64,000 nucleotides of DNA, taken from positions 22,385,398 through 22,449,397 of the forward strand of contig CP099841.1 in NCBI GenBank assembly GCA_030062745.1. Reading direction: 5' to 3'. The translations under genes were made by a program, and so were the position numbers. The stretch's first letter is position 1. Every line of letters begins with the position of its first letter. Source of the stretch: Capitulum mitella (Eukaryota; Arthropoda; Thecostraca; Pollicipedomorpha; Pollicipedidae). A model generated the notes under the pieces. The model had not been told where the DNA came from. It did no database searches and worked only from the letters and a program-made list of their open reading frames with translations. Positions 35,031-47,900 of this stretch are shown in pieces.

Positions 35031-36133
35031 TCTTCATAGCATTCAGACCGAAAGGAGGTCCCTTCAGATACTGACAGGGCCCTTTATGGGTCGACAGGGG
35101 GCCCTCCCCAGACAAGCAGTGAACTCCCCTACAAGCTAGCAGGGGTCCTTAAACGCTCATTCAGATCACGTGTCTCTCTTCGTAGCACACAAAGCCTTCT
35201 TGTATATTCGAGGTGCGTTTTATTTAGATTCGTAAGCCTCCTTTAATGCTTAAAATATTCTTATTTTGCCTTAATTGTCCGTTTCGGACAGTGTAAGACG
35301 CCCTGCGAGCGCCTCATGCTACCCAAAGAACTGGGCCTTCGGCCCCAGGGGGGTCCGCTCGGCCGCCAGGGGGCCCTGCTTGGCCTCCAGGGGGGGGGAG
35401 GCATGGCTCCTTTGGCCCTCCTTGGCTACGCCACTGGGAGTGGATATGGTAGAACTGGCTCGCACAGTTGTAAGTAATATCAGGAAGATGAAAAAGTTTC
35501 AATAAATGGCACATTTTGGAAACAAATAGACTCTCGCGAATAAAGCTCCGCCAGTTCTTTAGATTGGTAACTAATAAATTTTTCAAAACTTAAGCATGAG
35601 AAACCATCAAAAGAACCACTAGGATCAATAAACTTTACATGAATAGTCTTATGTCGCGAAATTAAAGGAACGCTAAAATTCGTTCCTGTTAGTTTCATAC
35701 TGCGTACGGCTACGGCGCCCGCCGGCAACCGGCGCAAAAATTGCCGTGTCTTTCAATCAGCGTTTCGACGTATATATTGAACAGATCAGAGAAATTAGAC
35801 GTGTATTGGCATCTGCGGACCTTTACCTGTTCGTTGGTGCCTTTACCTAGACGTTGTTGGTCACAGGCATTGAGATCAGGCCGTTTCTAGGTCTAATGAA
35901 GTCGGCTATGAGAAAACATATAGGGCGTAAACAGCTTACATATTATCCGAAACTAAAAATGAGAACGGTTTTGAGCTCTACTTTTTTAAGTTCTGCTATG
36001 AGCTTTCCAACGGTGTGCTTATTTTCATCGTGCGACCAACCGTTCGTGAGCTAGAGGGGGTGTGTGGTCAACCGCCCCCCCCCCCCCACAGTGGAGCGTG
36101 ATCGGCGCCCAACGCCAGTCGGACGCGGGTTAA

Positions 36134-39100
36134 TACATGGGTGCAGGAGCAGGAGGAAGGAGGGGGGGGGGCACGGCCCCCACTTTTTGGAAATGTAACA
36201 TTAGCCCTATGGGGAAAATTACGTTATATTTGTTTTTAGCGCCACTCAGCTGCACGTATATGTTGAGATTCTTTTTTGCATGTCATGCGTAATGATGTTG
36301 GGCATAGTACTGATTGTTAGTTCCTTGGGCACTCTGGCAAGATGGTTACGTCCATTATGTCACAGGTTTGGTGTTGGCATCATTACATAATGTGTGTATG
36401 GGGGACAGCCAAAGCTGCTTTGGCAAGTGCTTGAGGTAACGATTGCGTTGTCGTTTGATAGTCTGTAAGAGCTTTGTTACTGATCTTCGAGTTATAATTT
36501 AATGTTGTGCCAGGAAACTGTCTTTCAACCGTTTATAAATATACGTTATAATAATGTTGAATTCATGTTGTAAACGCAAACAACATAAGAGACAGAAATT
36601 TGCATCATTCGCCATTATGTAGGTGGATGCCCCAGAGCAAAGAAATGAACAATGTCAATGGGTACAGATCTGAATAAAAAAAACGTGGATTTTAGAGAAC
36701 ACAAGTGTACACCAGCACCAAAACCTGGAAAAGTGTGTTTATTTAACGAAAAACTGGGCGATAGCAAAAAAGAACGAAATTCAGTTATTTTTGCGGGGGA
36801 GGAAGGTAACCTAAATGAGGTCGGCCGTTGATCCAAAAGAACTTGTCCCCCAGCCGAAAATGCAATCTGCCGACCCTGCCGACAAACGACGACCAGACCA
36901 GAAATCATAGTCAGGGCACAGCCAGAGCCAGACCCGGAGCTAGAAGCACAGTCAGAGCCAGAGCCACAGCCCAGTCACAGCCCAGCCAGAGCCCGGCCAG
37001 AGCCACAGCCAGAGCCAGAGCCTGTTCAAAACCCAGTCAGATTCAGAGCCCGGAGCAAAAGCCAGAGACCGGCCAGAGAGCGGCCAGAGCCCGAGACCGA
37101 ACCAAAGCCCGGCCACAGCCCAGCTAGAGCCGAGCCAGAGCCAGAGCCATGGCCCGACCGACGGGAAGGGGAGACGACTGAAGCCCGACGGTGGACGGAC
37201 CGGCCGGGACCTCTGACAAAGGGCGGCTCGGGTGCCCCCCGTCGGGCGGCGGTAACGGTTGGCGCCGGTCAGAAGGGGACTGCCGGGCGGAAGCGACCGA
37301 CAGCGGTCCGTTGTTTGGCCAAGGAGACGTTCAAACGGGCGGTTCCAAGAAATGCGAGACCCTGACGGGGCGAGGCGGCTTTATCGTCTAGAAGCCATGT
37401 CCGGGGGAGTGGAGGTTCCTTACCGATCAGGTCCAAATCACGCTCAGCCAGCAGGCTGTTTTTGTGAACTTAAGTACGACTCTTATTGCGCGACAAAATA
37501 TGCCGTTGGTCATTTGGATTTTAGCGCGCGCCAAAGGCACGGCGCGGTTACATGGCACCAAATAACTTGAAAATACTTTTGTCACATTAAAAGCGCATAT
37601 TTGATCGGGGCGTTTCAGGTGAGTATCTCTCGGACCAGCATCTATATTTTGGTCCATACCAAGCAGTGCTAGTTGAACAGACTGGTGGATAACACGTGGC
37701 ACAGTTTTTGGATTCCACAGCCTTCTTCGTGCTTGCAGTACTTCCGAAGTCTTCTTTGGGACACGCCAGGTGACGGCGTTGCCTTGACGCCTGCCATCAG
37801 TACCGTGCAAGCCAGCTGACATTTTCTCGGCTGCCAGACACGATCCGGCAGATGTCGGGGCGCCGCGACGCTCGTCCTTAGGAGCCGCGGCCGTGACGTC
37901 ACGGCGGCCAGCTGAGCTCAGCCGGATCTCGATATTCCGACGGTAGAATGTCGCCGGTTCGCCACGCTATCGGCCGTTTCCTGACCAAATCGAGACTGCA
38001 CGGCAACCGCCCCGTCGAGCGCCGCGGCGGCGGCCACCCGGCAGGCTGGTTCACGGTTCCGTGCCTGGAGCTCGCGATTTGCCCAAGGCGGTCCGAGATG
38101 ACCCCGCGCGTACGTCCCGAAGCTGGATGTGGATCGCACCCCGGCGAGACGTTACTTGGCAACGGTGTCGGTGGGAGAGGCATGGCTCGACGCTAGTGCT
38201 ACCGACTGTGGGCTATTTTCTGAGAGCGTTCGTGACACTTGGGCTTGACACCGAGCTTCAGTGCCAATAACGTGTACGAAAATGGTCTGCCTACAATGCT
38301 GCTGTGTATTGTATATCTTTGGATTTATTTACTCCGCGTGTTTTTTTCTTCTTTTCTACGTTTCTCATTGTTCTTGAATGTTCATTGATATGTGCGCGTA
38401 TTTTATAAAACACATCTACTATAGAGATTTGGACAACACGTTCAGTCGCGCTTTTGATGCTCATTTCGACAACCGAGCTGACGGACCCACGTAACGAACT
38501 TCCGTCCACGTCACGGAATGAACGATTTGGGTGCTTGAGATGGGTACCTACTGCGGCCGCGGGCTTCGGGGCGATAACTTCGTGCGTCACCGCACGTGGC
38601 CGTCATACTGCGAGACTGAGTGACGAACGCCACTTCACAGCGGCGTCCGCCACCGAGCTTCAGTGCCGTTGTGCCGATCCTCACTGCGCCACTGGACGAA
38701 ACACGGTCCCAGGGGGGTTGGCCCGATACCCGACCATATCTGCACCGGCCCGGCGGCCTGGGCAGCTGGAGCTGGCGGCTGCCGCCTCCGTGGACGGAGC
38801 TCACCGCGGCTTTGATCCGCCGCGGCTGTCCGGGCCACTGGGAGCGGTGGGACACGAGACCTGTGGCTGAACGGATGGATTGGTGAACACCGGTCCCCGC
38901 GGGAGCCATGGTTTATCGCCGTAAACGGTGGATTCCCTGGCAACAGTGCAGCTGCTGAATTGATCCTGACCTTCTACGCTGGGCACAACCTGAACACGGC
39001 CTGCGCATTACGTGCCTGGATTTGGAGGCCACGTCGGCAGATGTGAACTGGAGAGCTGGATATCGGCCAACTGGCCGTCACTCCCTCAAGGGCTGGTCTC

Positions 39101-41852
39101 ACTCAGCGGCTGTCGGGTCGAACAGGGGCTGAGCTTTTTCGCAGTCCAAACCGATGGCATCATGGCGATAAAACGGGTACGCATCAACCAAACTGAGTTT
39201 TACTGCGGTCCGGGCTGAGGCTTTCCCAGGACTGCGGATAGCAATGATCCGGGCGGTTTTCTCTAGCGGTGGAGTAACGTCCAACGCGCTGAAATCGGGG
39301 CCGACCATCTCAAGACACTGTGGCAGGAGCTCGGTTACTTCTAATGATGGCCAGCCATGTCTGCACGGGCCATGTGAAGGAAGCAAACACGTGCGAGCAC
39401 AGAGCCGCCAAGCGAAAAAAGACGCCTGCAAAACCCGCGAAGCGCTGATACAACCATGGCTGGCGATCCCGAAGGGTTTGGGGAGGTCCGGACCCCCAAT
39501 ATTCTGGCATTTTAACATTAGGCGTACGGCAATGACTGGAAAGAGACGGTCTGAAATCCGGTGTGGACCCCCCCCCCCCCGACAACTTTTGCGGAAATCT
39601 TCAGTCACGGGTGTAACCCTCAGACGGTCTCCCTTTCTGCTGTACTCAGCGGGAGGAAAAGCTGTTGCTTTGATCCCAGTGAGATTCAGCTCAGAGAAGC
39701 GGGGGCCGCTGAGAGAAACGTTTTGAACTGAAGGGTGTTATCTGCATTGCTTTTGGTCGTCATTGTGGCAGATACTATGTAAATAGTTGAAGAAGGCGTT
39801 GTCCCGAATCACAGTGCCCCCAATAACCTAGCCACATATCGCTTTCCTGGTTTCTCGGATTTCCACGGACGACGTGCTTGTGTATCAAGCCTTTCCAGGG
39901 CCATGTCTTGTGTTCGACAACCCTTTATATCATTTTACATGCTTAAAAATGCCACGTAGAGTTGACAGGTTCCTGCTTCCACAGGCTCTGCTCGCTGTGA
40001 AACTTGGCTCCTTTGCTTACTAGACACGCGGACGCTTTGACCGTTAACATTGTCGGCAGTTGTCATCCTCGATGGGAATCATCCCCATTTCCGGAGAGGG
40101 AGAGTTTCAGACTCAGTCGACCGTCCCGTCCTTCGTACTTCGTGACCGACCCGTAACACGGCGCACCAGCATGGCGAGTGAAGATCGACGCTGAATGCTG
40201 CCACCATTTAAATAAATGCAAAGGTTTCGTCGTTGCCATCTCGTGATATATGATACCAACAATTAACTCTGGGTATCAGCTGCCGGTGTACCCTGCTCTG
40301 CTTTGCAGTTCAGTGACGCTAGGGTATGGAAACGACTATACAGATGCGCACAGGTGTCATTGGCTCATTGCTATCTATCACGTCAAGATGGCAACTCGCC
40401 GTAACAAGATAAGAACGTTTACAATTCTCCTTCCACTGTGCCCATTTCCGGCCGCGAGTTTCCACAAAGTCGCCTCCATGCTCACGGACATTAGTTTCGT
40501 GGCACACGAAAAGGCCGAGACGGCAAACAGTTGATCTGCCGCCAAATGAAACTAGCGAATTTCGACGTACCGTTGTGACGTTCGTCAAGTGGTGAGTCGA
40601 TGTAACGCTAAAACTTTATCAAAACTTATCACACCAGTCCACCCGTAACATGGTGCAAAATCATCAAGATGCGACAGAATTAAAGACATGAGCAGCCCAT
40701 CGAATGGCTCTCCTGAAACACTGAGATCAGAGCACCTCATGCGTAACAGATTCCAGCGCCTCAACACACCTCGTGAGAACTGAAGACGAAGTTCGTAACA
40801 GGCAGTTTTTTTTAATATTCGTGTATTGCACGCAGCTGACAACCGCAATGACGCGACCTGAAAACCGGTAACAGGAGCCAATCTAGGCCCTGAAACAGCA
40901 ACCAAAATTACACAGGTAAAAAACTGTCTGCCACCCTGCCCGTAATTTTTGCCTCCTGACAATCAACTTAGCTCTTCAGATATAGCTATGTTGAACGCTA
41001 AGCTTCGCAAGATGCTGCTTCGACGATCCAAGACTTCACTGACCAGCTATTTCCTGCGAGTCAAGTGGATTAAAAAAAACACAGCTCGGCAGAGCCCCGA
41101 TGGGAGGGGGCACTAGGGCACTAGGGAGGGGCATCAGTGCCCGCGAAGGGCGCAGGCACTGATGAAAGGCTGCAGAGAAGTGTAGGTCGTGAAGCCCAGC
41201 TACCGCAACTATTCAGGCATCAGTGGCTTCAGTGAGCGATCTAGGTTGGTTACATCCAGAGCAAAGTGAGCAAGGCAGCCTCTGAACTTCCATCAGCTCA
41301 ATCCAGGGCAACGCCAAGAAAACGTTTTTAAAACTCAGGTGAAAATCAAGAAATTCCCGCAAACTTCAATCCTGATGACTGCGTCTGATTCATTTCCCGG
41401 AGTAAGAGCTCTTCGATTTGCCCAAAACGAACCGATCGAGTCAAAGCCCTGGAGACCCACACCAGCCAGAAGCGAGATTAGCGGGAGAAGCCCAATCAGC
41501 GCCCCGGGCGAGGCGCCCGCCGGGACGGAGAAGCGCCGCCGTCAGAGGCGGACGGTCAGGAGAGCGGACAGACAGAGAAGCCGGGGTCCGGCGGGCCGGC
41601 TCCGCGGCGCGGAGCGGAGGCCCGGCGGAGCGGGGGCGGTCGACGGCGCGGCGCGGCGGCCGGCTGCTGGTCTCTGGCCGGACGCCGCCCGCCTGGGCGC
41701 CGGCGGAGCGCGGCCGGGGGGCCGGCTCTGCTGATCGGCTGATCGGCTCGGCGTCTCGGCTCGGCTCGGCTCGCTGCCGTTCGGCCGCTCGTTCTCTGCG
41801 CTCGTCGTCCGGTGGACTCTGGGCTGGACCGTGAGGGCGCGGGCCGCTCGCC
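36134..41852. other. Unassigned intergenic DNA between MEX3 and SMG5
   Basis: This is the 3' flank of SMG5 on the minus strand. It contains the hexamer minisatellite at 36.9-37.2 kb and CpG-dense blocks at about 37.8-38.2, 38.5-38.9 and 41.5-41.85 kb; the last may be SMG5 3' UTR. The longer frames (38454-38870 plus, 39099-39608 minus) have no recognised domain, and short poly-C runs (near 39570) hint at transposon ends. Confidence 0.4.
36905..37160 (+). repeat. Hexanucleotide (CAGAGC/CCAGAG) minisatellite
   Basis: Imperfect units of CAGAGC, CACAGC and CCAGAG repeat across about 250 bp. The plus-strand frame reads an Ala/Arg/Gln/Pro-rich string that follows from the hexamer and is unlikely to be a protein. 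Confidence 0.75.
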
Positions 41853-41920
41853 TCAGCTGCGACCCTTGCTGGAGACGGCCCACTTCGAGTGGAAGGTGGT
41901 GATCAGCTCGAAGTGGATCC
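41853..41920 (-). CDS. SMG5: SMG5 exon p (last coding exon)
   Basis: Acceptor GCCGCCGCAG|GGATCC. Encodes IHFELITTFHSKWAVSSKGR and Ser, followed by TGA at 41853-41855. Aligns with the VDIKNVLDFYKQWKEIG C-terminus of human SMG5, fixing the gene's 3' coding end. Confidence 0.92.
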
Positions 41921-44900
41921 CTGCGGCGGAGGGCGCGGGCACCAGTCAGGCGGCGTGGTCACACGGCGATACGTACGACAGCAAAAACGGCAAACGTCAA
42001 CGAGAGCGAGCAGTGGCAAATCTTCATATAACGATTCAGCTGCATTAGTATCCACGAAAAAACCGCGCGGCCACGAAAAATGTAACAGCAGAACACACAA
42101 ACAAAATCTGCAGCCAAACCTCTGACTAATAACAATGAAAATCACCGGGTTCACAAGCGGACATAATCATATACGGTAGCAACGAGCGGAATCATGCCAC
42201 TGTCATTTGGAGACAGCGAGTGAGCGCAAACACAACAGCGTTCTCTAGTGGGCTTTCACGCGGCGGGAGAGTGGCCGACGCCGTACCTGCGGCCGAGGCC
42301 AGTCCGCGCGGACTGAACTCCCGGCCCGGCGCGGCCGTCTCGTCAGCGCCCACCAGCAGGGTGACCGACGCCGGCGCCCCCGGTTCGGCCGCCGGCACCG
42401 ACTGGCTCAGGTGGCTGCAGCACTCCAGGATCTGGAAAAAGTGCCTGCCGGCGCCGGACGGGAGTCAGGTGAACGCCGCGGCGCGACGAAGGAGCACACC
42501 GCCAGCTTATCACGGCGAGGAATGTCTGGGGCAGGGTGCTGAGCCGAGTGCCCAGGTGGGGATGGCACTAACAGTAGCGTCACGCTCAATACCGAGTCTA
42601 GTACGTCTATCATGAACGACAGCCTACCAACACAGCACACTGAAACATAATGAAGCAAACGAGCGATAAGACCGACGTCTTTGCAGACCTATATTGGGAC
42701 AATGCCTCGGCCTGCAGACTGCGAATACCTCCGGTTACATAGCAAATGCATTTTGCCAAACAGGCGCTGTCTCGTACATACCAGAAACACGTACTGATTT
42801 GGGTATTTGGGAAAATGGCAAATAAATATACCAATGTTAACAACATTCTCTAGTTCCGATCCCCCAGTGGGTAAATTTGTATTTTAGGGCAATAAATAAT
42901 AAATGGATACCACAGAAATCCAACAAGTGAGTATTATATGCACCGTGGATGAAAATGGTGACGGACGTTCGTATTCGCCTGGTCCATTCCGTGCCAGAAC
43001 ATGACAGTCAGGCCCCACAAGGCGGACTGGGCTAGTCAAGACCCCTTAATAGGACTTTCCAGGGTCAAACGCTGATTGGTCGCGAAACGATACGAAATGT
43101 AACGCGGATGATGATTGGTCACACGTATTTCAGTATGGAGGGAAAAGCAGCGCTCTGATTCAACGGCGTCTCGCCAACTTATGAGTTGAACACTCCTAAC
43201 AGACGAGTGAACAGGTAAGGAGGACTGAACTAATGTACAGGTCCTTGAATAGTCTTCTCAATAGGGCAGAGCCACTTGGTCTTCGGCGTGTGGACCTGAA
43301 TGCTTTCATGTTTGGTCGAGTTCGTCGCTACTGCACAATATTCGCCACCATCTACAAGGTTCATGATGGGAACAGCTGCGGGTGCTTTTTTCTTTCCTAA
43401 GCACGGTTGGCTTCACAAACTGCTATGTAAACGTGACTACTGTTAGGCTAAAAAGCAACAACAGCAGGGATGCCGAATGTACCACGTTGGCGAATATCCA
43501 CAGTTACGGCAGTGAAACGCTCTGAGACAAACGTCACCAGTAACAAAGGCGGATCGCACCTATGGCCGCAGTCTCGGTCCATCCCCGCAGTCGACGGGGC
43601 GGCCGGCATCTTACCACTGCTCGCGCTGTTTGCGGCGCGGATACTTGACCAGCTGGAGCGAGGCCTTCTCGTTGGCGCGCTGCGGTCGCAGGAACCGGTT
43701 ACCGCGCCGGAACTGGGTCTCCAGCCAGCGGCTGGCCTCGCGCGCGCCGCTGCACGTCGCCTTGCGCTCGTCCAGCTCGTGAATCACTGCCGGACGGACG
43801 GCCGCCGGCCAGGTCAGCACGCGCCGGACTTGGCCGAGCGTTTCAAAAGCACGTCCACCTATTCGGGCCGATATTTCTTCTGTACATTATCAACCTCGAT
43901 CTATATCCGGCGGAGGTTTAACTGACGCTCAGCACGCTTCGCTACTGCAGTGGTAGATGGCAAGACATTGAAATCGTAACCAAGAGAAGCACAACGCGAC
44001 AGGAACTCTCGAATGTCACAATGTGGCGAACCACATGACACGCGGTTCGACCGTACACCGGCACGCACACCTGCACGCAATCCCCACGACACGAGGTAGC
44101 CGTCCTCGACATGTTTCACCCGTGGAGCGGGAGCGGCGCCCTCACCTGCGCTGGGCACCACGGTCAGGAACTGACGCGCCTTCACCATCTGCTTGAGCGA
44201 CGCCAGGTGGGAGACGAGCGCGGCCGTGTCCACCACCACGTACGGCGAGAAGCTGGCCTCGCCGCCGCGCCGCGCCGTCCGGCAGCGCAGCGAGCGCACC
44301 TCGGAGCGCAGCCACTGCTCGGCCATGGTGGTCATCAGCTGGCGGCGGCGCTCACCCGTCTGCCGGCAGAGGGCGCAGCTGAGGCAGCGGCGACGGCCGG
44401 CAGAGGAGGTCAGGTGCGGAGGGGGGAGGAGAGGCGGGGGATGGGAGGAGAAGGTAGCCCATAAGGAGGGACGAATGAACACGCTTCCACAGGCATGGAT
44501 GAGGAGAGGGTAGCCGATAAGGAGGAATGAATGAACATAAGGACGGGATGACAAGAGGTGATACAAAGACAGGAAGAATAGCAGGGCGGTCGGGGAATGG
44601 GTGATACGGGGCAAACACAGATAACAAGGCATCGACAAGAAGGAACAGGAACAGGCCAGCAAACGTGGAAATGGCTTACATGAAGGATACAACGGAACAT
44701 CGACAAGTTCCAACGGAGCAGGACAGTTGGAGCTTTGTGCACGAGAGAACCACAGGCCTGATACATAACTGAACTCGTGTCAGTGACACACTTCCTCACG
44801 ACAGCCTCGAAGATCTTCACGTGACGAAAGGGAGCCAGGACATGCAGCACTACCTCTGTGTCATTCTGAGTCGTCTCGTTGTTGTTGTCCTCCGTGGTGT

Positions 44901-47900
44901 TGTTGTTCGAGACGTGTACGAACTTGCCGGCCTTGAATGTGACGCCCAGCTGGGGCACTGAGGTCAACCAGGTGGTAAAGTCTACCAGCAGCTGGACACG
45001 CAGCACCACCTGGCGGACAGCACCGGGTCAGGTCCCGACGGCGGCTGCGGGCAGGCCGCTATCGTCCCCACACGGACCGCCACCAGGCCCAGGTCACGTG
45101 GACTAGAAGGTAGGCAACGACAGAACATTCTGTTACATCAAGACTAAATCGCGATTCTATTTAACAATTACATCTCATCGATGTCCAGGTGCCACCAAAA
45201 GCTCGCGACGAATCATAACAGCTTTCCACAATGTGCCTACAAAAGGTAATGTCCGGCTGCGCCTACACTCATGGTCAGTGATTCTGACGCCTAGTTTTAC
45301 AACTGGGACAATCTCTCTCGTGCGGCCTCTCAAGCGGTAAACACCACGAGGTCAGCTGCGGCGGGTCGACTCTACCGTGCCCACGCAACACCCCCGACCC
45401 CCGTCCGTGGCCGGTGACGGCTGAGCCCACCTCCTCGGCGGCGGAAAGGCTCTGTCGCAGCGGGTCCGTCCACACCATGTGCTGGTGCCGGGTGCCCAGC
45501 AGGTGGACGCCGCGCAGCAGCCGGTCCTCCCAGAGCGGCGTGGTCTGCGCCAGGGAGACGGCAGACGACGCCAGCTGGCGCACGAACTCGGCCCGCAGCC
45601 CGTCCACTGGCGACACGGCCGGCCGTCAGCACGGCAGCGGACGGGAGCGGACGGATGGCGGCCACAGTTCACCAGACGGCAGCACAGACACACCGGTACG
45701 GAGCGGAGGGAGAAAATGGTTCAACACAGGCGTGATGGAGTGTGGAAAAAACAACTCAAAATGAAAAAAAGAGGCTGGCGCAGATGACCCGATAGCGTCG
45801 GCCGCCGGAGTAACAGATGACATCGGAGACCAGGGGTTCACGGCGGTGAACATCACAATTACAGTTAGCTGCAGCCTGAAACCTTCCTGACAAGCCAAGG
45901 TTTTAGACAACAGGCGTAACCGACATCATAGTGGCCACTAACATACAGCAAGGCGCGAGCACAGCGAGCACGAGCTGTCCCGCCTCAAGAGCCTATCGTG
46001 CCGGCTCCGGCTGTACGCGGCGGCCGTCTCACCTCTGGACTCGGCTGTTATCTCCATGGTGACGGCGTTGACCAGCGTGACCAGCTGGCGCCACAGGTTG
46101 GCGCTGCTCTCCGTGCACGACTTGAGCACCTCCTCGTTGGCACGTAGCCAGTCACAGCAGAGACGCAGAGGCACCAGAAGACCTGGACAGCGGATCAAAC
46201 GAGGTCAGCCCGGACACGAGCCAAGACGTGGCCCCGACTGCGCCGACGAAAGACGCGAGGAAGAGACACGCAAACAAAAGCCGCCTTATCCTTGGGAACA
46301 CAGCCTTCATTCCGGCCAACGGGTCGGTTTAATGTTCAGGCGAAGTTCGAGGACCATGGCTATCCCAACGAAGATAACAGGGATTTACCGCCTCCCGAGC
46401 TATTTCGGTTCGTATCTTCGGATCGCACGCTGCATAACCGGCAAACCGCCTCGCGCGCGCAGGCTTCACGTCTAAGTATCATGCCTTGTTGTCTCGTTCC
46501 TCATGTTTCAAGCCGCATTGTCGCATTGCGTCCAGATAGCCGCAAGCACAGTGGAAAGGCGACGGGAGGACCGGTAGGAAGTAGAGACTGGTCCATGACA
46601 GGATACGCCCACCAGATAAGGCTCATCCGGCGTACCCTCGTCCTTGAGAGCCTCGGTCAGCTCCGAGACGCTGGGCCGGTCGCTGGCCGATTCGGCCGGC
46701 TCCTCGTTCTCCGAATCCGAGAGGTCAGACTCGAGCGAGTCGAGCGAGTCCGAGTCGAGCTCCGAGCCGGAGAGGGCCTCGTCTGAGAGCGGACCGTCTT
46801 CCTCCTCTGCGGACGGCGCAGTCCAGCGTGAGGCGACTTTACCGTGAGGTAAGCCTCGTCTCCGGAGCAATTAGCATATCATGGCGCAGAGCCAACTGCC
46901 AGAATCAAATCTGTGCCGCATTCCGTAGGGCTCAACAGCGCTAGAACATGGGATCAGCGTTGTAAGGGAGCAATAGTCACAGGAAAACGGCAAAAGTGCG
47001 AGATACGACACCAACAGCAGCCCGAGACTAAGCGAGCCCAAAAATGAGCATGCAAATCACACACTGTGCCACTCAATATCGACACATCACTGCGTCGTGA
47101 GGCTTCTCAGCCCTGGCAGCTCCCGTCGGCCGGGCCGGACGTCCCGCGGCCAGCTCACCATCACTCTCCTCCGGCAGTCCGGGCGGCGGTCGGCGGCGGG
47201 CGCGTCTCTCGCGGCGGGCCCGGCTCCGCGCCTGTCCGGCGGCCGGCGCAGCGGCGGGGGCGGGGGCGGCCGGCGCCGTCTCTGGCTGGGCGGCGGCCGA
47301 CAGCGCCGGGAACCGGCCCGTCAGCCGGGCCGTGACGCGGCTCACCAGGCAGCTGAACGCGGCCAGCAGGAAGGCGCGCAGGCCGGACGCCGGCGCCGCG
47401 TCCTCTGCACGGCCGCGCGGCAGACACCCAGTCAGAGGGGGCGGCGGCGGTGCATCAGAGGACAACGATGGCACAGCGCCCACCGCCGGGCGGGGTGGAA
47501 CTCCTCATATCGCTCAAATAATTCTGTGATTTCGGCTCCAAACAGCTACAGGGCAACGCCAAAATTCCACCATTGCACGTTCGGGCGAACCTCCTCCTTA
47601 AGAACTTCAGACCATGGAGGTCCACTGCACGCGGACGACGCAGAAACACAGAAAACATAAGTGACAACAGAAAACATACGGCATCATACTACAAAGCCGG
47701 CGGGCGGGCGCGGACCTTTGAGCGTCTGCAGCGCCAGCACCACCACGGCCACGATGAGCAGCACGGTGCGAGAGTCGAGCGTCTCGCCCAGCGGCTGGCC
47801 GTTGATGGAGACCACGCCGCCCTCGGTCGGCGACGGCTGCAGGCAGAAGCTGAGCCACTGCAGCGTCTCCTGGCACATCTGCCGACGGCGGCGGGCGGGG

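Larger units (their letters stand above)
32608..35436. mobile_element. 2.8-kb non-autonomous hAT-type element with exact target duplication
   Basis: GGAGTGGA is repeated exactly at 32600-32607 and 35437-35444. The termini are CAGCGGCGTAG and, inverted, CAGTGGCGTAG (10 of 11 matching). An 8-bp duplication with CAGNGG-type ends is the hAT signature. The interior encodes no transposase; most of it (about 33050-35030) is a degenerate tandem array described separately, plus a TA microsatellite. Because it interrupts copy E, its insertion is later than E's. Confidence 0.85.
32032..36129. mobile_element. TTAA-flanked piggyBac-type element (copy E), split by a hAT insertion
   Basis: TTAA occurs at 32028-32031 and 36130-36133, with ends CCCGCCCCCGAC and inverted CCCGCGTCCGAC. 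The left part (32032-32607) aligns with the first half of copy D and the right part (35437-36129) with its second half. Removing the insert and one copy of its target duplication leaves about 1.26 kb, the same size as D (1.22 kb). It is non-coding and carries AGGTCA half-sites in the same places as D, somewhat more eroded. Confidence 0.8.

Noticed and set aside
39099-39608. Minus-strand open frame of 169 codons
   Set aside because: No recognisable domain; it contains a poly-Gly stretch from a C homopolymer and looks like repeat-derived sequence.
41339-41834. Plus-strand open frames over the GC-rich region beside the SMG5 stop
   Set aside because: Arg/Gly/Ala-rich composition in all frames, no domain, and the adjacent minus-strand sequence is the SMG5 last exon.
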